In this document: positions 24,551 to 34,100 of the stretch, piece after piece
Layout: every line of letters starts with the position of its first letter
Position numbering within the stretch: the stretch's first letter is position 1
NCBI GenBank assembly: GCA_964636495.1
Contig: CAZWSL010000025.1
Span: forward strand, 1 to 45,879
Reading direction: 5' to 3'
Length of the DNA: 45,879 nt
Source: Desulfobacula sp964636495
GTDB taxonomy: Bacteria; Desulfobacterota; Desulfobacteria; Desulfobacterales; Desulfobacteraceae
Position numbers and translations under genes: made by a program
Notes under the pieces: generated by a model
Told to the model about the DNA's origin: nothing
Seen by the model: only the letters and a program-made list of their open reading frames with translations
The model's database searches: none

Positions 24551-25876
24551 TTAAAACGGCAGCATGTTTCTCATTGATTTCATGCCGCCTTTATTAATTT
24601 TTTTTATCATTTTCATGGATTGGGAATAACTTTTTAGAAGTTTATTTACATCCTGCACTTTAGTCCCGCTCCCTTTGGCAATTCTTTTTTTTCTTGACCC
24701 CTTGATTATAGTGTGTGTACGTCTCTCCTGGGGGGTCATTGAGTTAATTATTGCTTCAATTTTTCCAAGCTCCTTGTCACTAATATTAATTCCTTTAAGC
24801 TGTTTTTTATTTATCCCGGGGATCATACCCATCAGATCTTTAAGGGATCCCATTTTTTTTACTGACTGCATCTGATTTTTAAAATCTTCCAGAGTAAAGG
24901 CATTTTTTCTCAATTTTTTTTCAATGGCTTCAGCTTCTTTGGCATCAACTGCTTCCTGCGCTTTTTCGATAAATGAAAGCGCATCACCCATCCCTAAGAT
25001 TCTGGAAGACATTCTGTCTGGATGAAATGCTTCCAGGGCGGTTGCTTTTTCACCCACACCAATAAATTTAAGCGGTTTTCCTGTGACCGCCTTTATGGAA
25101 AGGGCAGCTCCTCCACGGGCATCACCATCCATTTTGGTAAGAACAACCCCGCTTAAATCAAGTGCCTTGTCAAATGATCCTGCTATATTTACAGCATCCT
25201 GGCCTGTCATGGCATCAGCCACAAGGAGGATTTCAGACGGATTGATTCCTTTTTTGATGTTTTGCAGTTCATTCATTAATTTTTCATCAAGGTGAAGTCT
25301 TCCAGCTGTATCTATTATCAGAGTGTCACATCCAAGTTCCCTTGCTTTCAGTTTTGCATCCTGACAGATTTTTAAAGGTTTCATATCAGTAGTTGAAGCA
25401 AATACAGGAATATCTAACTGTTTTCCAATCTTTTTTAATTGTTCAATGGCTGCAGGTCTGTAAACATCCACTGGTACAAGCAAAGGTTTCTTATTCTGTT
25501 TTCTGAGATAACGGCCAAGCTTGCCTGCAGTTGTCGTCTTACCTGAACCCTGCAGACCAATGAGCATAATCGCGTTAACCGTTTTGCCGTCAAGGTTCAG
25601 TTCCTGGTGTTCAGATCCCATCATCCGCGTAAACTCTTCGTTTACAATTTTGATAACCTGCTGTCCAGGTGTAAGGCTCTGCATGACTTCCTGGCCAAGA
25701 GCCCTCTGTTTAATATCAGCAACAACAGATTTAGCAACTTTATAATTGACATCAGCCTCCAGCAGTGCCATGCGGACCTGCTTCAAGCCGTCTTCAATAT
25801 TTTTTTCATTCAGGGTGCCGTGCCCTTTCAGTTTTTTAAAGACTGAATCAAGCCTGCCACTCAGATTTTCAAACAT
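24551..25876 (-). CDS. ffh: Signal recognition particle protein Ffh
   Basis: About 441 residues from the ATG at 25876 (MFENLSGRL); a TTG four codons upstream is less likely. N domain, then the SRP GTPase with G1 GLQGSGKTTTAGKLG, G3 DTAGRLHLDE and G4 TKMDGDARGGAALS, and a Met-rich M domain (GMIPGIN, RRTHTIIKGSRKKRIAKGSG) for 4.5S RNA and signal peptides. It is the first gene of the ten-gene operon down to rsmI. Confidence 0.98.
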   Translation of the reverse strand: MFENLSGRLDSVFKKLKGHGTLNEKNIEDGLKQVRMALLEADVNYKVAKSVVADIKQRALGQEVMQSLTPGQQVIKIVNEEFTRMMGSEHQELNLDGKTVNAIMLIGLQGSGKTTTAGKLGRYLRKQNKKPLLVPVDVYRPAAIEQLKKIGKQLDIPVFASTTDMKPLKICQDAKLKARELGCDTLIIDTAGRLHLDEKLMNELQNIKKGINPSEILLVADAMTGQDAVNIAGSFDKALDLSGVVLTKMDGDARGGAALSIKAVTGKPLKFIGVGEKATALEAFHPDRMSSRILGMGDALSFIEKAQEAVDAKEAEAIEKKLRKNAFTLEDFKNQMQSVKKMGSLKDLMGMIPGINKKQLKGINISDKELGKIEAIINSMTPQERRTHTIIKGSRKKRIAKGSGTKVQDVNKLLKSYSQSMKMIKKINKGGMKSMRNMLPF

Positions 25877-25914
25877 AAATATACCCAATCTGTAAGTATT
25901 AAATCAAATCGTTA

Positions 25915-25943
25915 AAATTAGTATATATTCAGTGATATGTCAA
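25915..25943 (-). promoter_or_regulatory. Putative promoter of the ffh-rpsP-trmD-rplS operon
   Basis: On the minus strand a consensus -35 TTGACA (25943-25938) is followed after 17 bases by TAATTT (25920-25915), about 40 bases before the ffh start. The match is good at -35 and moderate at -10. No other strong candidate is seen in the divergent spacer on this strand. Confidence 0.55.
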
Positions 25944-26033
25944 GAAAATTATAAAAATGATATCAATCAAACATGGATATTTTACGGGGTGGTTTTGTTT
26001 TAATATTTATTTTATGAAAAACTCTGAAAAGCT

Positions 26034-26062
26034 TTTACAATTTTTTTTTTGTGGTATATAAT
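26034..26062 (+). promoter_or_regulatory. Strong putative promoter of the cytidylate-kinase-like gene
   Basis: TTTACA (26034-26039), a 17-base spacer holding a ten-T run, and a perfect TATAAT (26057-26062). Transcription from here would give a leader of about 155 bases before the ATG at 26224. The leader (26069-26223) contains no gene and no hairpin I judge convincing, but ends in a strong AAGGAGG ribosome site. The rest of the 25877-26223 spacer is AT-rich with nothing else recognisable. Confidence 0.6.
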
Positions 26063-26223
26063 TTAATCAATACTTAAGACAACTCTTTTGACAGTAGTCT
26101 GAGCTCTTAAACTCTGTATGAACTCCTCTATCTTTTCATTTTCAAAGCGGAATTTTTCTTAAATTAGTTGAAAATGTTTATTTGTAATACCCGGTTTAAT
26201 ATATTTTTTTTAAGGAGGTTGCT

Positions 26224-26883
26224 ATGAGCAGATCAATTAATAAACTGGTAGAAGAACAGATCAAACGATGGAAAATGGAAACAAGGAAGGAAAAGCAGAT
26301 TAAAGAATCAATCAATGTTGTTACCATATCCCGGGAATCCGGCAGCAGAGGATATGAGGTTGCTAAACAGTTCTGCAGTGTGACAGGATTTGACATGTTC
26401 CATAATAAAATTGTTGAAGCCATGGTTGATGTATCAAAAAACAGCCGGGCTCTTATAGAAACCCTTGATGAACGGGGGATGAATATTGTTGATGACATTG
26501 TGTCCAATTTTGTAAGCGAACACCATTTGTGGCCTGATGAATACTCCAAGATCCTGTTCAAAGTGTTGTCAACCATAGGAAAACACGGTAATGCAGTAAT
26601 CCTGGGAAGAGGAGCACACTGTGTCCTCTGCAAGCAGAATGTGCTGCGGGTAAGAATTGTCTCTCCCATGGCAGTGAGGTGCGGTTATATAAGAAAAAGC
26701 CTTGATATGAACAGTGATGATGCTTACAGGCACATCGTGAGGACAGATGCCGACAGGACCGCTTTTGTAAAACGTTATTTCAACTCAGATGCTGCTGATC
26801 CGTCCAATTATGATCTGATCTTAAACACCGGGACTCTGAGTGTTGAAAAGGCAGTAGAAATAATGAAATGTGCCATTGGATAG
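26224..26883 (+). CDS. Cytidylate kinase-like family protein
   Basis: 219 residues. After a charged N-terminal helix (about 1-35) comes VVTISRESGSRGYEVAKQF, the modified P-loop of the cytidylate-kinase-like family (PF13189 type), in place of the GxxGxGK of true Cmk. Further matches are GNAVILGRGAHCVL, VRIVSPMAVRC and the closing YDLILNTGTLSVEKAV. These proteins have the nucleotide-kinase fold but are rarely shown to phosphorylate CMP; several are linked to signalling or stress. AAGGAGG lies 6 bases upstream of the ATG. It stands alone, with its own promoter. Confidence 0.85.
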   Translation: MSRSINKLVEEQIKRWKMETRKEKQIKESINVVTISRESGSRGYEVAKQFCSVTGFDMFHNKIVEAMVDVSKNSRALIETLDERGMNIVDDIVSNFVSEHHLWPDEYSKILFKVLSTIGKHGNAVILGRGAHCVLCKQNVLRVRIVSPMAVRCGYIRKSLDMNSDDAYRHIVRTDADRTAFVKRYFNSDAADPSNYDLILNTGTLSVEKAVEIMKCAIG

Positions 26884-26970
26884 TGTCTGGAATTCACCTG
26901 AAATTACAAGATTGAGTATTTCTTTTTACATGGTGCCGGTTCAAAAATCTGGCAAAAGTAAGTTTAAGTG

Positions 26971-26999
26971 TTGAGTATTTGCAGAGTGTTGTATATAAA
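26971..26999 (+). promoter_or_regulatory. Putative rlmN promoter, flanked by an inverted repeat
   Basis: TTGAGT (26971-26976), 17 bases, TATAAA (26994-26999), about 145 bases before the rlmN start. A perfect 7-base inverted repeat flanks it: GTGCCGG at 26933-26939 and CCGGCAC at 27009-27015. The sequence TTGAGTATTT also occurs earlier, at about 26912. The spacer holds no convincing gene. Confidence 0.5.
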
Positions 27000-27145
27000 A
27001 GCAGGAATCCGGCACGTATGTTTCACAGAATGTTTTCGTTTTACAGAGCATAAGAGAGTGTGTGAAGGTGTATCTAACCGCATCAACAGGTCTGTAATGC
27101 TGCAGCAGGGTATCTGGAATTTAAGGTTAAAGATGAGATTTGAGT

Positions 27146-28180
27146 ATGGATAATATATTGGATTTTACTAAAAAAGCGCTTTCTGACTGGTTTGAGAAAA
27201 TGGGGGAGAAAACATTCAGGGCAAATCAGGTATTTAAATGGATCTATATAAGGCAGGCAGACAGTTTTGATGATATGACGGATCTTTCCAAAGGGTTGAG
27301 AAAGAAATTGTCTGACAGTTTTTGTATAAAAAGATTGATTATCGATGATAAACAGGTTTCTGCTGATACAACCAGAAAATTTTTATTCCGGCTTGATGAT
27401 GGCCATCATATTGAATCTGTACTGATTCCTGAAAAGGATCATTTCACTGTTTGTGTCTCGTCACAGGTGGGTTGTGCCCAGAACTGCAGATTTTGTCTGA
27501 CGGCAAAAGGAGGTTTTGTAAGAAATCTGCGTGTCTGCGAAATCATAGCACAGATAAGAGATATCCGGCACTTTCTGATTCAGGAGAATGTAGATCCGTT
27601 AAAGCTTTCCAATATTGTGTTCATGGGTATGGGTGAACCCCTTGCTAATTATGATACGCTTTTAAAATCATTAAGTATTATTACAGACAGTGATTACGGT
27701 CTCAAATTTTCACCAAGAAAGGTTACGGTTTCAACATGTGGTATTGTACCGAAAATTACGCAGTTAGGCCTGGATTCAATGGTAAATCTTGCAGTTTCCC
27801 TAAATGCCACCGATGACTCCACCAGGTCATGGCTCATGCCTGTTAATAAAAAATATCCTCTGTCTGAACTGATTGAGAGTTGCAGGACATTTAAGATAAA
27901 GCCCAGAAACAAGATTACTTTTGAGTATATTTTAATAAAAGATGTTAATGACTCAAAGGAAGATGCCGGAAAACTGATCAGACTGCTGGCTCCCATTAAA
28001 GCAAAGGTCAATCTGATTCCATTTAATCAGTGCAGGGAACTTGAATTTAAATCCCCATCCAAAAAAGAGATCAGCGATTTCCTCCAGATTCTTCTTGACA
28101 ATAAACTGACTGCCATAACCAGAAAAAGCAAGGGTGATGATATCCTTGCTGCATGTGGGCAGTTGAAAGCAAAATTGTAG
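27146..28180 (+). CDS. rlmN: Dual-specificity 23S rRNA/tRNA adenine-C2 methyltransferase
   Basis: About 344 residues from the ATG at 27146; a TTG two codons earlier is the alternative. The radical-SAM motif is CAQNCRFC (Cys110, 114, 117), GMGEPLANYD follows, and VTVSTCGIVPKI is the segment after the barrel's centre. The C-terminal Cys (AACGQL, near 337) is the second catalytic Cys of RlmN/Cfr. RlmN methylates C2 of A2503 in 23S rRNA and of A37 in some tRNAs. Cfr-type specificity (C8) is not indicated. Confidence 0.97.
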   Translation: MDNILDFTKKALSDWFEKMGEKTFRANQVFKWIYIRQADSFDDMTDLSKGLRKKLSDSFCIKRLIIDDKQVSADTTRKFLFRLDDGHHIESVLIPEKDHFTVCVSSQVGCAQNCRFCLTAKGGFVRNLRVCEIIAQIRDIRHFLIQENVDPLKLSNIVFMGMGEPLANYDTLLKSLSIITDSDYGLKFSPRKVTVSTCGIVPKITQLGLDSMVNLAVSLNATDDSTRSWLMPVNKKYPLSELIESCRTFKIKPRNKITFEYILIKDVNDSKEDAGKLIRLLAPIKAKVNLIPFNQCRELEFKSPSKKEISDFLQILLDNKLTAITRKSKGDDILAACGQLKAKL

Positions 28181-28229
28181 AGAGTGAGCGATATGGAGTT
28201 GAAAGCAGTATGTTATGCAGAGGTTCCGG

Positions 28230-29228
28230 CTATATCATAAGGTCCCTGAATTCTGAGTGCATTACAGTCTGGACAGTGAGAATGATTTCAGCATTTCTTT
28301 TTACTATTTTTATATCAGCTGGTTTTCCAGGTTTTGACTTTGTATAGCTGGCGCAAATCATGGCTGCAGTTTTAATGTTCTGTTCAGTCGCATTTCCAGT
28401 AAGTACGACGTCGGGTCCAGGCAGTGAAGCATGTTTGAGTAAAATATGCTTATCAGGGTCAACATATTTGATCAGATTTGTATTGTCCTGTTTTGAACGC
28501 CCTGCAATAATTTTGGTTTTTCCATCTATCCTGAAATGTCTTCCATACTTTAATAAATACAACTCTTTTTTATCTATAATTTTTTCACTCTCCATCAGAT
28601 CTTTTAATCTTCTGGAAAATATTTTATCTGTTAAAAGGCATCCTCCAGCAGGAGACGGATACGTTTTTATACCAAAATCTTCGGCCAGTCTGGTTTGGAT
28701 TTTCCTTGAGCGGCCACTGATACTTAGCAGTTTCTCTCTGTCAACCATTCCATTCTGTTCAACAGAGGTTATGGGCAGAAGTTTTGCAGACAGCGGCCTT
28801 AAAATCAAACCTTCAAAACCGGAGTTTTTTTCTACATAACGCAAAGAGTTTCTATTCTGTGATTTGGGTCTCTGACCCAGAACCTCACCACTGAACAGGA
28901 AGTCAAAACCTCTCTTTTCAAGAATTTTCCCTGCCATGGCAAACATCAAGGCATGGCAGTCCATGCAGGGGTTCATATTTTTACCAAATCCCGCTTTCGG
29001 GTTTTGCATCATCTCCATATATTCCTTTGTTATATCAAGGGTTATCAAAGGGATATTGTTCTGCAGGGAGGCTTTTCTGGCTGAGTCTGCAGAAAAAAAA
29101 GGAGTTTCAAAACATATCCATGTTACACTGATTCCCTGGTTCTGAAGAATGGTGGCAGATAAGATACTGTCAAGTCCTCCTGAACAGAGACCTAATCCCA
29201 TTATTTGATTTTTTGTCTGGTTTTTCAA
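28230..29228 (-). CDS. PP-loop tRNA thiouridylase-like protein (MnmA/ThiI-related, NFACT-R-like C-terminus)
   Basis: 332 residues from a TTG; an ATG nine codons later (MGLGLCSGGLDS) may be the true start. SGGLDS (17-22) is the PP-loop ATP-binding motif that activates the uridine. CMDC (NPCMDCHALMF) and the Cys of GGCLLTD are candidate sulfur-carrying residues. The C-terminal third (KYGRHFRIDGKTKIIAGRS ... KHASLPGPDVVLTG) resembles the NFACT-R RNA-binding domain. Such proteins occur in deltaproteobacteria and archaea and are annotated as tRNA 2-thio- or 4-thiouridine enzymes; the modified position is not known from sequence. It is convergent with rlmN and divergent from nth. Confidence 0.82.
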   Translation of the reverse strand: MKNQTKNQIMGLGLCSGGLDSILSATILQNQGISVTWICFETPFFSADSARKASLQNNIPLITLDITKEYMEMMQNPKAGFGKNMNPCMDCHALMFAMAGKILEKRGFDFLFSGEVLGQRPKSQNRNSLRYVEKNSGFEGLILRPLSAKLLPITSVEQNGMVDREKLLSISGRSRKIQTRLAEDFGIKTYPSPAGGCLLTDKIFSRRLKDLMESEKIIDKKELYLLKYGRHFRIDGKTKIIAGRSKQDNTNLIKYVDPDKHILLKHASLPGPDVVLTGNATEQNIKTAAMICASYTKSKPGKPADIKIVKRNAEIILTVQTVMHSEFRDLMI

Positions 29229-29351
29229 CTGGTTGTGCTGCCTTTCAATATTGCGGGTTCTGTAAATTTAAAGATAATCTGTAAAAAATCCTCAATCTTT
29301 GGTATAAAATATCCTGTTGAGGTTTTTTCAATCTTCGTATATAAATCCTCC

Positions 29352-29978
29352 ATGAAATATTCATCAAAGGTAAAAATTATTGTTCAGACATTAAAGGAGA
29401 GATATCCGGTTGTCAAGACACAGCTTGAACATGACACTGCTTTTCAACTCCTTATTGCAACGATAATGTCAGCCCAGTGCACTGACAACCAGGTTAATAA
29501 AGTATCAAAGGTGCTGTTTGCAGCGTATCCTGATCCTTTAACCATGAGCAGAGCCCCACTTACCGCCCTGAAAAAAATAATATACTCTACCGGTTTTTAT
29601 AATAACAAGGCGAAAAATATAAAAGCGTGTGCCAATGCAATTTTAGAAAACCACAATGGAGAGGTGCCTCAGGTTCTTGAGAAACTTGTCAAGCTGCCGG
29701 GAGTAGGCAGGAAAACTGCTAATGTGGTGTTATCAGCCGCTTTTGGATATCAGACTATTGTTGTTGACACACATGTGCTGAGAATATCAAACAGGCTTGG
29801 CCTGACAGAGAAACAGGATCCTGTAAAGGTTGAGTTTGAACTGATGAAAATTATACCGGAAAAATCATGGAATGATATATCCCTGGAGTTTATCTATTTT
29901 GGCAGGGAAATCTGCAGAGCAAGAAAACCGCTCTGCAAAAAGTGTTCCCTGCTTGAGCAGTGTTGTTTTATTCCTTAG
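29352..29978 (+). CDS. nth: Endonuclease III
   Basis: 208 residues from the ATG at 29352 (MKYSSKVKIIVQTLKERYP), the usual N-terminus; the frame is open further upstream but without family sequence. MSAQCTDNQVN, the helix-hairpin-helix LPGVGRKTANVVLSAAFG with the catalytic Lys, VDTHVLRISNRLGL with the catalytic Asp, and the 4Fe-4S ligands in C-x6-C-x2-C-x5-C (CRARKPLCKKCSLLEQC) are complete. It removes oxidised pyrimidines and cuts the abasic site. Confidence 0.97.
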   Translation: MKYSSKVKIIVQTLKERYPVVKTQLEHDTAFQLLIATIMSAQCTDNQVNKVSKVLFAAYPDPLTMSRAPLTALKKIIYSTGFYNNKAKNIKACANAILENHNGEVPQVLEKLVKLPGVGRKTANVVLSAAFGYQTIVVDTHVLRISNRLGLTEKQDPVKVEFELMKIIPEKSWNDISLEFIYFGREICRARKPLCKKCSLLEQCCFIP

Positions 29979-29992
29979 GAATCTGTCTGCTG

Positions 29993-30727
29993 TTATTTTT
30001 TTGTTTCCCAGAAGTCCAGGTTTTCTTCAAAAAGATTGCTGATATCATCATCATCGTCAATAATAACATTATCACTGAGCCTGTTTTCCGTCTCTGCATC
30101 ATCAGATTCAAGATTTAATTCTATTTCAGGCTCCTGATTCACTGCAGGTCGGGATTTTTTATCATAATTAACGTCAAGGGCATCCTCAAGTTTTAACTCA
30201 ATATCTGGTTCATCATCAGAAACATGATCAGGGATATCATTGTCGGGTTGTTTTTTAAGGGGTTGTTGAACAGATTGATAAATTGGTCTTTGCACCGGTT
30301 TTTGCACCGGCTCCTTTATCGGTTGCTGAACCTGCTGCTGAACCGGCTCTTGCACCGGTTGCTGGACGGGTTCCTGGACTGGCTGCTTCACCGGCTTCTG
30401 GACTGGCTCCTGCACCACCTGCTGGGCCGGCTGCTGGACCGGTTCCTGCACCGGCTGCAGAATATCACCTGTTTCACCGGCAGATTCAGGCAGATAATTT
30501 CCTTCTCTGTCAAACATGAGGCTTCCGTTTATCTTAACGCTGAAATCTAATTTAAAGGCAATTTCATTATTGTGGACAACAATTCTTCCGCCTTTTGAGG
30601 AAAGTGTCTGTGCCGTTACCCTCTCCTGAATGATTCTTTTAACTGCATCACGGTCAAGGTTGTTTATTACAGCTGCAATAAGACCTCTTTCACCATTTTT
30701 TATGACTTCTGTGTCAGTAATTTTCAT
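29993..30727 (-). CDS. Protein of unknown function with 17 PVQ-type tetrapeptide repeats and acidic tail
   Basis: 244 residues, no family recognised. Residues 1-85 look like a folded alpha/beta domain (ITDTEVIKNGERGLIAAVIN, then IVVHNNEIAFKLDFSVKI). Residues 91-158 are 17 units of four residues of the form [Q/E/K/R]-P-V-Q, a stiff polyproline-type spacer. Residues 162-244 are strongly acidic and hold two similar segments, PDIELKLEDAL (174-184) and PEIELNLES (200-208), then DDDDDISNLFEENLDFW. The last look like short binding motifs. No signal peptide, so cytoplasmic. AGGAGAGCTCCA precedes the ATG as a ribosome site. It is convergent with nth and divergent from recC. Confidence 0.85.
   Translation of the reverse strand: MKITDTEVIKNGERGLIAAVINNLDRDAVKRIIQERVTAQTLSSKGGRIVVHNNEIAFKLDFSVKINGSLMFDREGNYLPESAGETGDILQPVQEPVQQPAQQVVQEPVQKPVKQPVQEPVQQPVQEPVQQQVQQPIKEPVQKPVQRPIYQSVQQPLKKQPDNDIPDHVSDDEPDIELKLEDALDVNYDKKSRPAVNQEPEIELNLESDDAETENRLSDNVIIDDDDDISNLFEENLDFWETKK
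30254..30457 (-). repeat. 12-bp coding repeat array (17 units)
   Basis: The DNA behind the [Q/E/K/R]PVQ units of the neighbouring protein. Each unit is 12 bases, with frequent near-identical blocks such as TGCACCGG and CTGGACCGG read on the plus strand. Such an array can change length by slippage or recombination without breaking the frame. Confidence 0.85.
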
Positions 30728-31112
30728 TGGAGCTCTCCTGTACGATTTTAATTTTCAACCTGAACTATGGTAATTAAACAATATAATAATAAATCATAAT
30801 ACATTGAAATATAAATAATGTTTATCAGATTTCCCTTATCAGCCTGTTTAAATGAATAAAAACAAGCATATCAGATCAAAAGAGAATTCTCAATCAAATG
30901 AACATTACCTTGATTTAAAAAAAAAATCAAATTCAACTTTGGAAAATTTTGATTTACAATTAAAAAGTTGCCTCAATAGAGATGAACATGTTAATTATTT
31001 TCATAACATCGGCCACAGGATAAATTGATTTTCATGGTAGATAACTCTGAACAGAACATGAAATACCTGATGAACCGGAATACAAGCCGTATAAGATAGA
31101 AAGGACACTCTT

Positions 31113-34100
31113 TTGTTCAATATTTTTAAAAGCAATAATATTGAAAATCTGATTGAGGTGTTAATTAACGTTTTAGAAAATGTTCCTGATAATCCGATGG
31201 AACAGGAGTGGATAAGTGTCCAGTCAAGGGGCATGAAACAGTGGATTGCCGCAAAGATAGCGCAAAACTCGGGAATCTGTGCAAATGTTAATTTTATTTT
31301 TCCAAAACAGGTTATTGATCACATACTTGGGTGCTATATATTTCCAGGGAATTATACGTTTAAAGAGCCACATATTGACCACGATTTTTTATTCTGGTCT
31401 GCCATGAAAATAATAAGTCAGAACAGAACAGATCCCCGGTTTTCCGTTCTTGAAAACTATATCCAGAAGGATCAAACAGGTTTAAAACTGTATCAGCTCT
31501 CATTGAAAATTGCACAGCTGTTTGATGATTACCAGATTTATCGACCATCTATGCTGATGCAGTGGCAGAAACAGAAAGATCATCTCAATTTACAGGATCC
31601 TCTGTTGAAATGGCAGGCAGCTCTATGGAATGAAATGATATCAAAATATCCTGAAGATCATATTGCATGTGCCGCCAGCAGATTTCTTGAGAAATTTTCC
31701 AAAGAAAATGTTGAGACAGAAAAACTTCCCTCCAGAATATCATTTTTCGGTATTTCATACCTTCCTGAAGTTTTTTTACAGATATTTGAAAAAATATCGG
31801 AAATAATGGATATCAATCTTTTTTTTCTCTCACCATCAAACCAGTTCTTTTTTGATATAAAATCGGAAAAACAGATGGGAAAGATAGCCTTGAAACAGAA
31901 AAAGCAAACAGAACCTGAAGATTTATATTATGAAATTACAAACCCTCTATTGTCATCCCTTGGAACTGCAGGTAAAAGGTTTCAATCATATTTAGAATCG
32001 TTCAACTACAACGAACCGCACTTTGCCGAAGAGCTGTTTTGTGATCCCATGGATATTGATGGCAGTGCACAGTCAATGCTTGGTGTTCTGCAGTCTGATA
32101 TCCTCAATCTTGTATACCGGAAAAAAAGAGGAATGCGTTCACCTCTCCTGGTTGAACCCTCAGATACCTCTGTCTCTATACACGGGTGTCATTCTCCCAT
32201 GAGAGAAACCCAGATATTAAAGGATCTGCTGCATGATGAGTTTGAAAAAGACCCTGGCCTTGCACCCCATGATATTATTGTAATGATGCCGGATATTGAA
32301 ACCTATGCACCATTTATAGAGGCAGTCTTTTTTCTGGAAAATTCTTTGCCAATTGCCATTAATGACCGGAAAAAACGGATAGATTCAGAGGCAATTGAAG
32401 CCTTTTTAAAAATAGTGGTTTTAAAAAACTCAAGATTTGAGCGTCGTGAGGTACTGGATCTTCTTTTGTCTGAATCTATTGCCCGGAAATTTAATATCAG
32501 GCTTGATGAGCTTTCAATGATTGAAAAAATGGTGGAGGATGCAAGGATACTGTGGGGAAGAAAAAGTGATCACAGAGAATCCTTTAATCTTCCCCCGTTT
32601 GAGGAGAATACCTGGTATTTTGGTATGCAAAGGCTTTTCATGGGTATGTCAATGCCTGAAAATCCTGAAACACCTGTACAGGATATTCTGCCTTGTGAAG
32701 TGTTTGAGGGTCTTGATCTTGAGGTGCTTGGCAAGTTCGCACTGTTTTGTGACACACTGTTTTCATGTCTTGCAACTTTTGAAAAAGAAAAACCAGTAGA
32801 TAAATGGTGCAGGGATTTAAAAGATGTGTGCAACCAATTGCTTGATAAGAACCCTGAAAACAGGGAAGATCTGAATGTTTTATTCACTACCGTTGACCAG
32901 CTGAAAAAGGAGTGCAGCAGAGCAGAATTTAACAACAGGATATCATTTGATGTTATTTCAGCCGTTATGGTACACAATCTTAATCAGAATATATCCCATG
33001 GGAACTTTTTGTCAGGCAATATAACATTCTGCAATATCATGCCCATGAGAAGTATCCCCTATAAAATCGTCGTTCTCATGGGAATGGACGAACACTCTTT
33101 TCCAAGAAAGGTATATACTCCCGGATTCAATCTGATAAAAAAATATCCGCAGCCCTGTGATAAGATAGAGCGTGATGAAGACAGATATCTCTTTCTTGAA
33201 ACGCTTCTCTCTGCCAGATCAAAATTTATCATTACCTATACAGGAATAAGTATGGTGGATAATTTAAAGACTCCCTGTTCCGGAGTTGTCAGTGAGCTGA
33301 TGGATACTATGGAACAGAGTTTTGAGTTTCCCAAGAGTGAAAATTACAGATATCATTTTTTTCACCATCTCCACCCCTTCAGCCGGAAATATTTTATTGG
33401 GGATAACGGCTATTTCTCTTTTTCAAAAGATAACTGCTCTATTGCAAAAAAATTATCAAAGGATAAAGAGAGAGATTATACCTTTATCGAGAAGAGATCC
33501 TTTGAAAAAATCAGAATATTGCCGGCAGAAAGTTGTGAAAATACCAGGAATGAACAGACGGGGAAAAAAGAAAAACCCGGTTCTATTCTGCCTGAAAATT
33601 CACAGGGAGAGGTTCCAGATATCCTGCTGGCAGATATAATCCGTTTTTTCAAAAATCCTGTTCAATGGTATATGAGAGAATGCCTTGGAATTAAAATTCC
33701 AATAATAGATGAATCCGGCACATCATACAGAGAGGAATTTTCCCTGGTCGGACTGGATCAATATGTTCTGGGAAGTTTCCTTGTTAAAAAGAGGTCCAGA
33801 CATGAGGATGATAAAGATTACTACTCTTTGTTCAGATCAATGGGTATGCTTCCCCTTGGCATGAAAGGCAGGCTTGATTATGAAAATACGCTTATGCTGG
33901 CAGAACCTGTGACCGGAGCTGTGAAAGAAGCTGAATTGATAAAGCAGATACCTGCTGTTACAGGGGAGGTGCAGTTTGAAAATGCAACAGTTTCAGGCAT
34001 TGTTTCTGATATAAGTGAAAAGGGGGCTTTCAGCATTAGCTATGGAAAGCTTAACAGCTCCAGAATAATTTCTGCATGGATAAAACATCTGTTTTTAAAT

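Noticed and set aside
26968..27153. 61-codon frame in the rlmN leader
   Set aside because: It lacks a ribosome site, overlaps the likely promoter, and its peptide is Cys/Arg-rich with no recognisable pattern.
29205..29351. N-terminal extension of endonuclease III
   Set aside because: The frame is open upstream to 29205 but overlaps the start of the divergent PP-loop gene and shows no family sequence; the ATG at 29352 fits the usual Nth start.
30254..30457. Regular repeats that at first look like a CRISPR array or satellite
   Set aside because: The period is 12 bases with no unique spacers, and every unit keeps the reading frame of the PVQ-repeat protein.
30852..31028. 58-codon frame upstream of recC, starting MNKNKHIRSKENSQS
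   Set aside because: It has no ribosome site and is dominated by Lys, Asn and Ser codons as expected for AT-rich non-coding DNA. I keep it only as a note.
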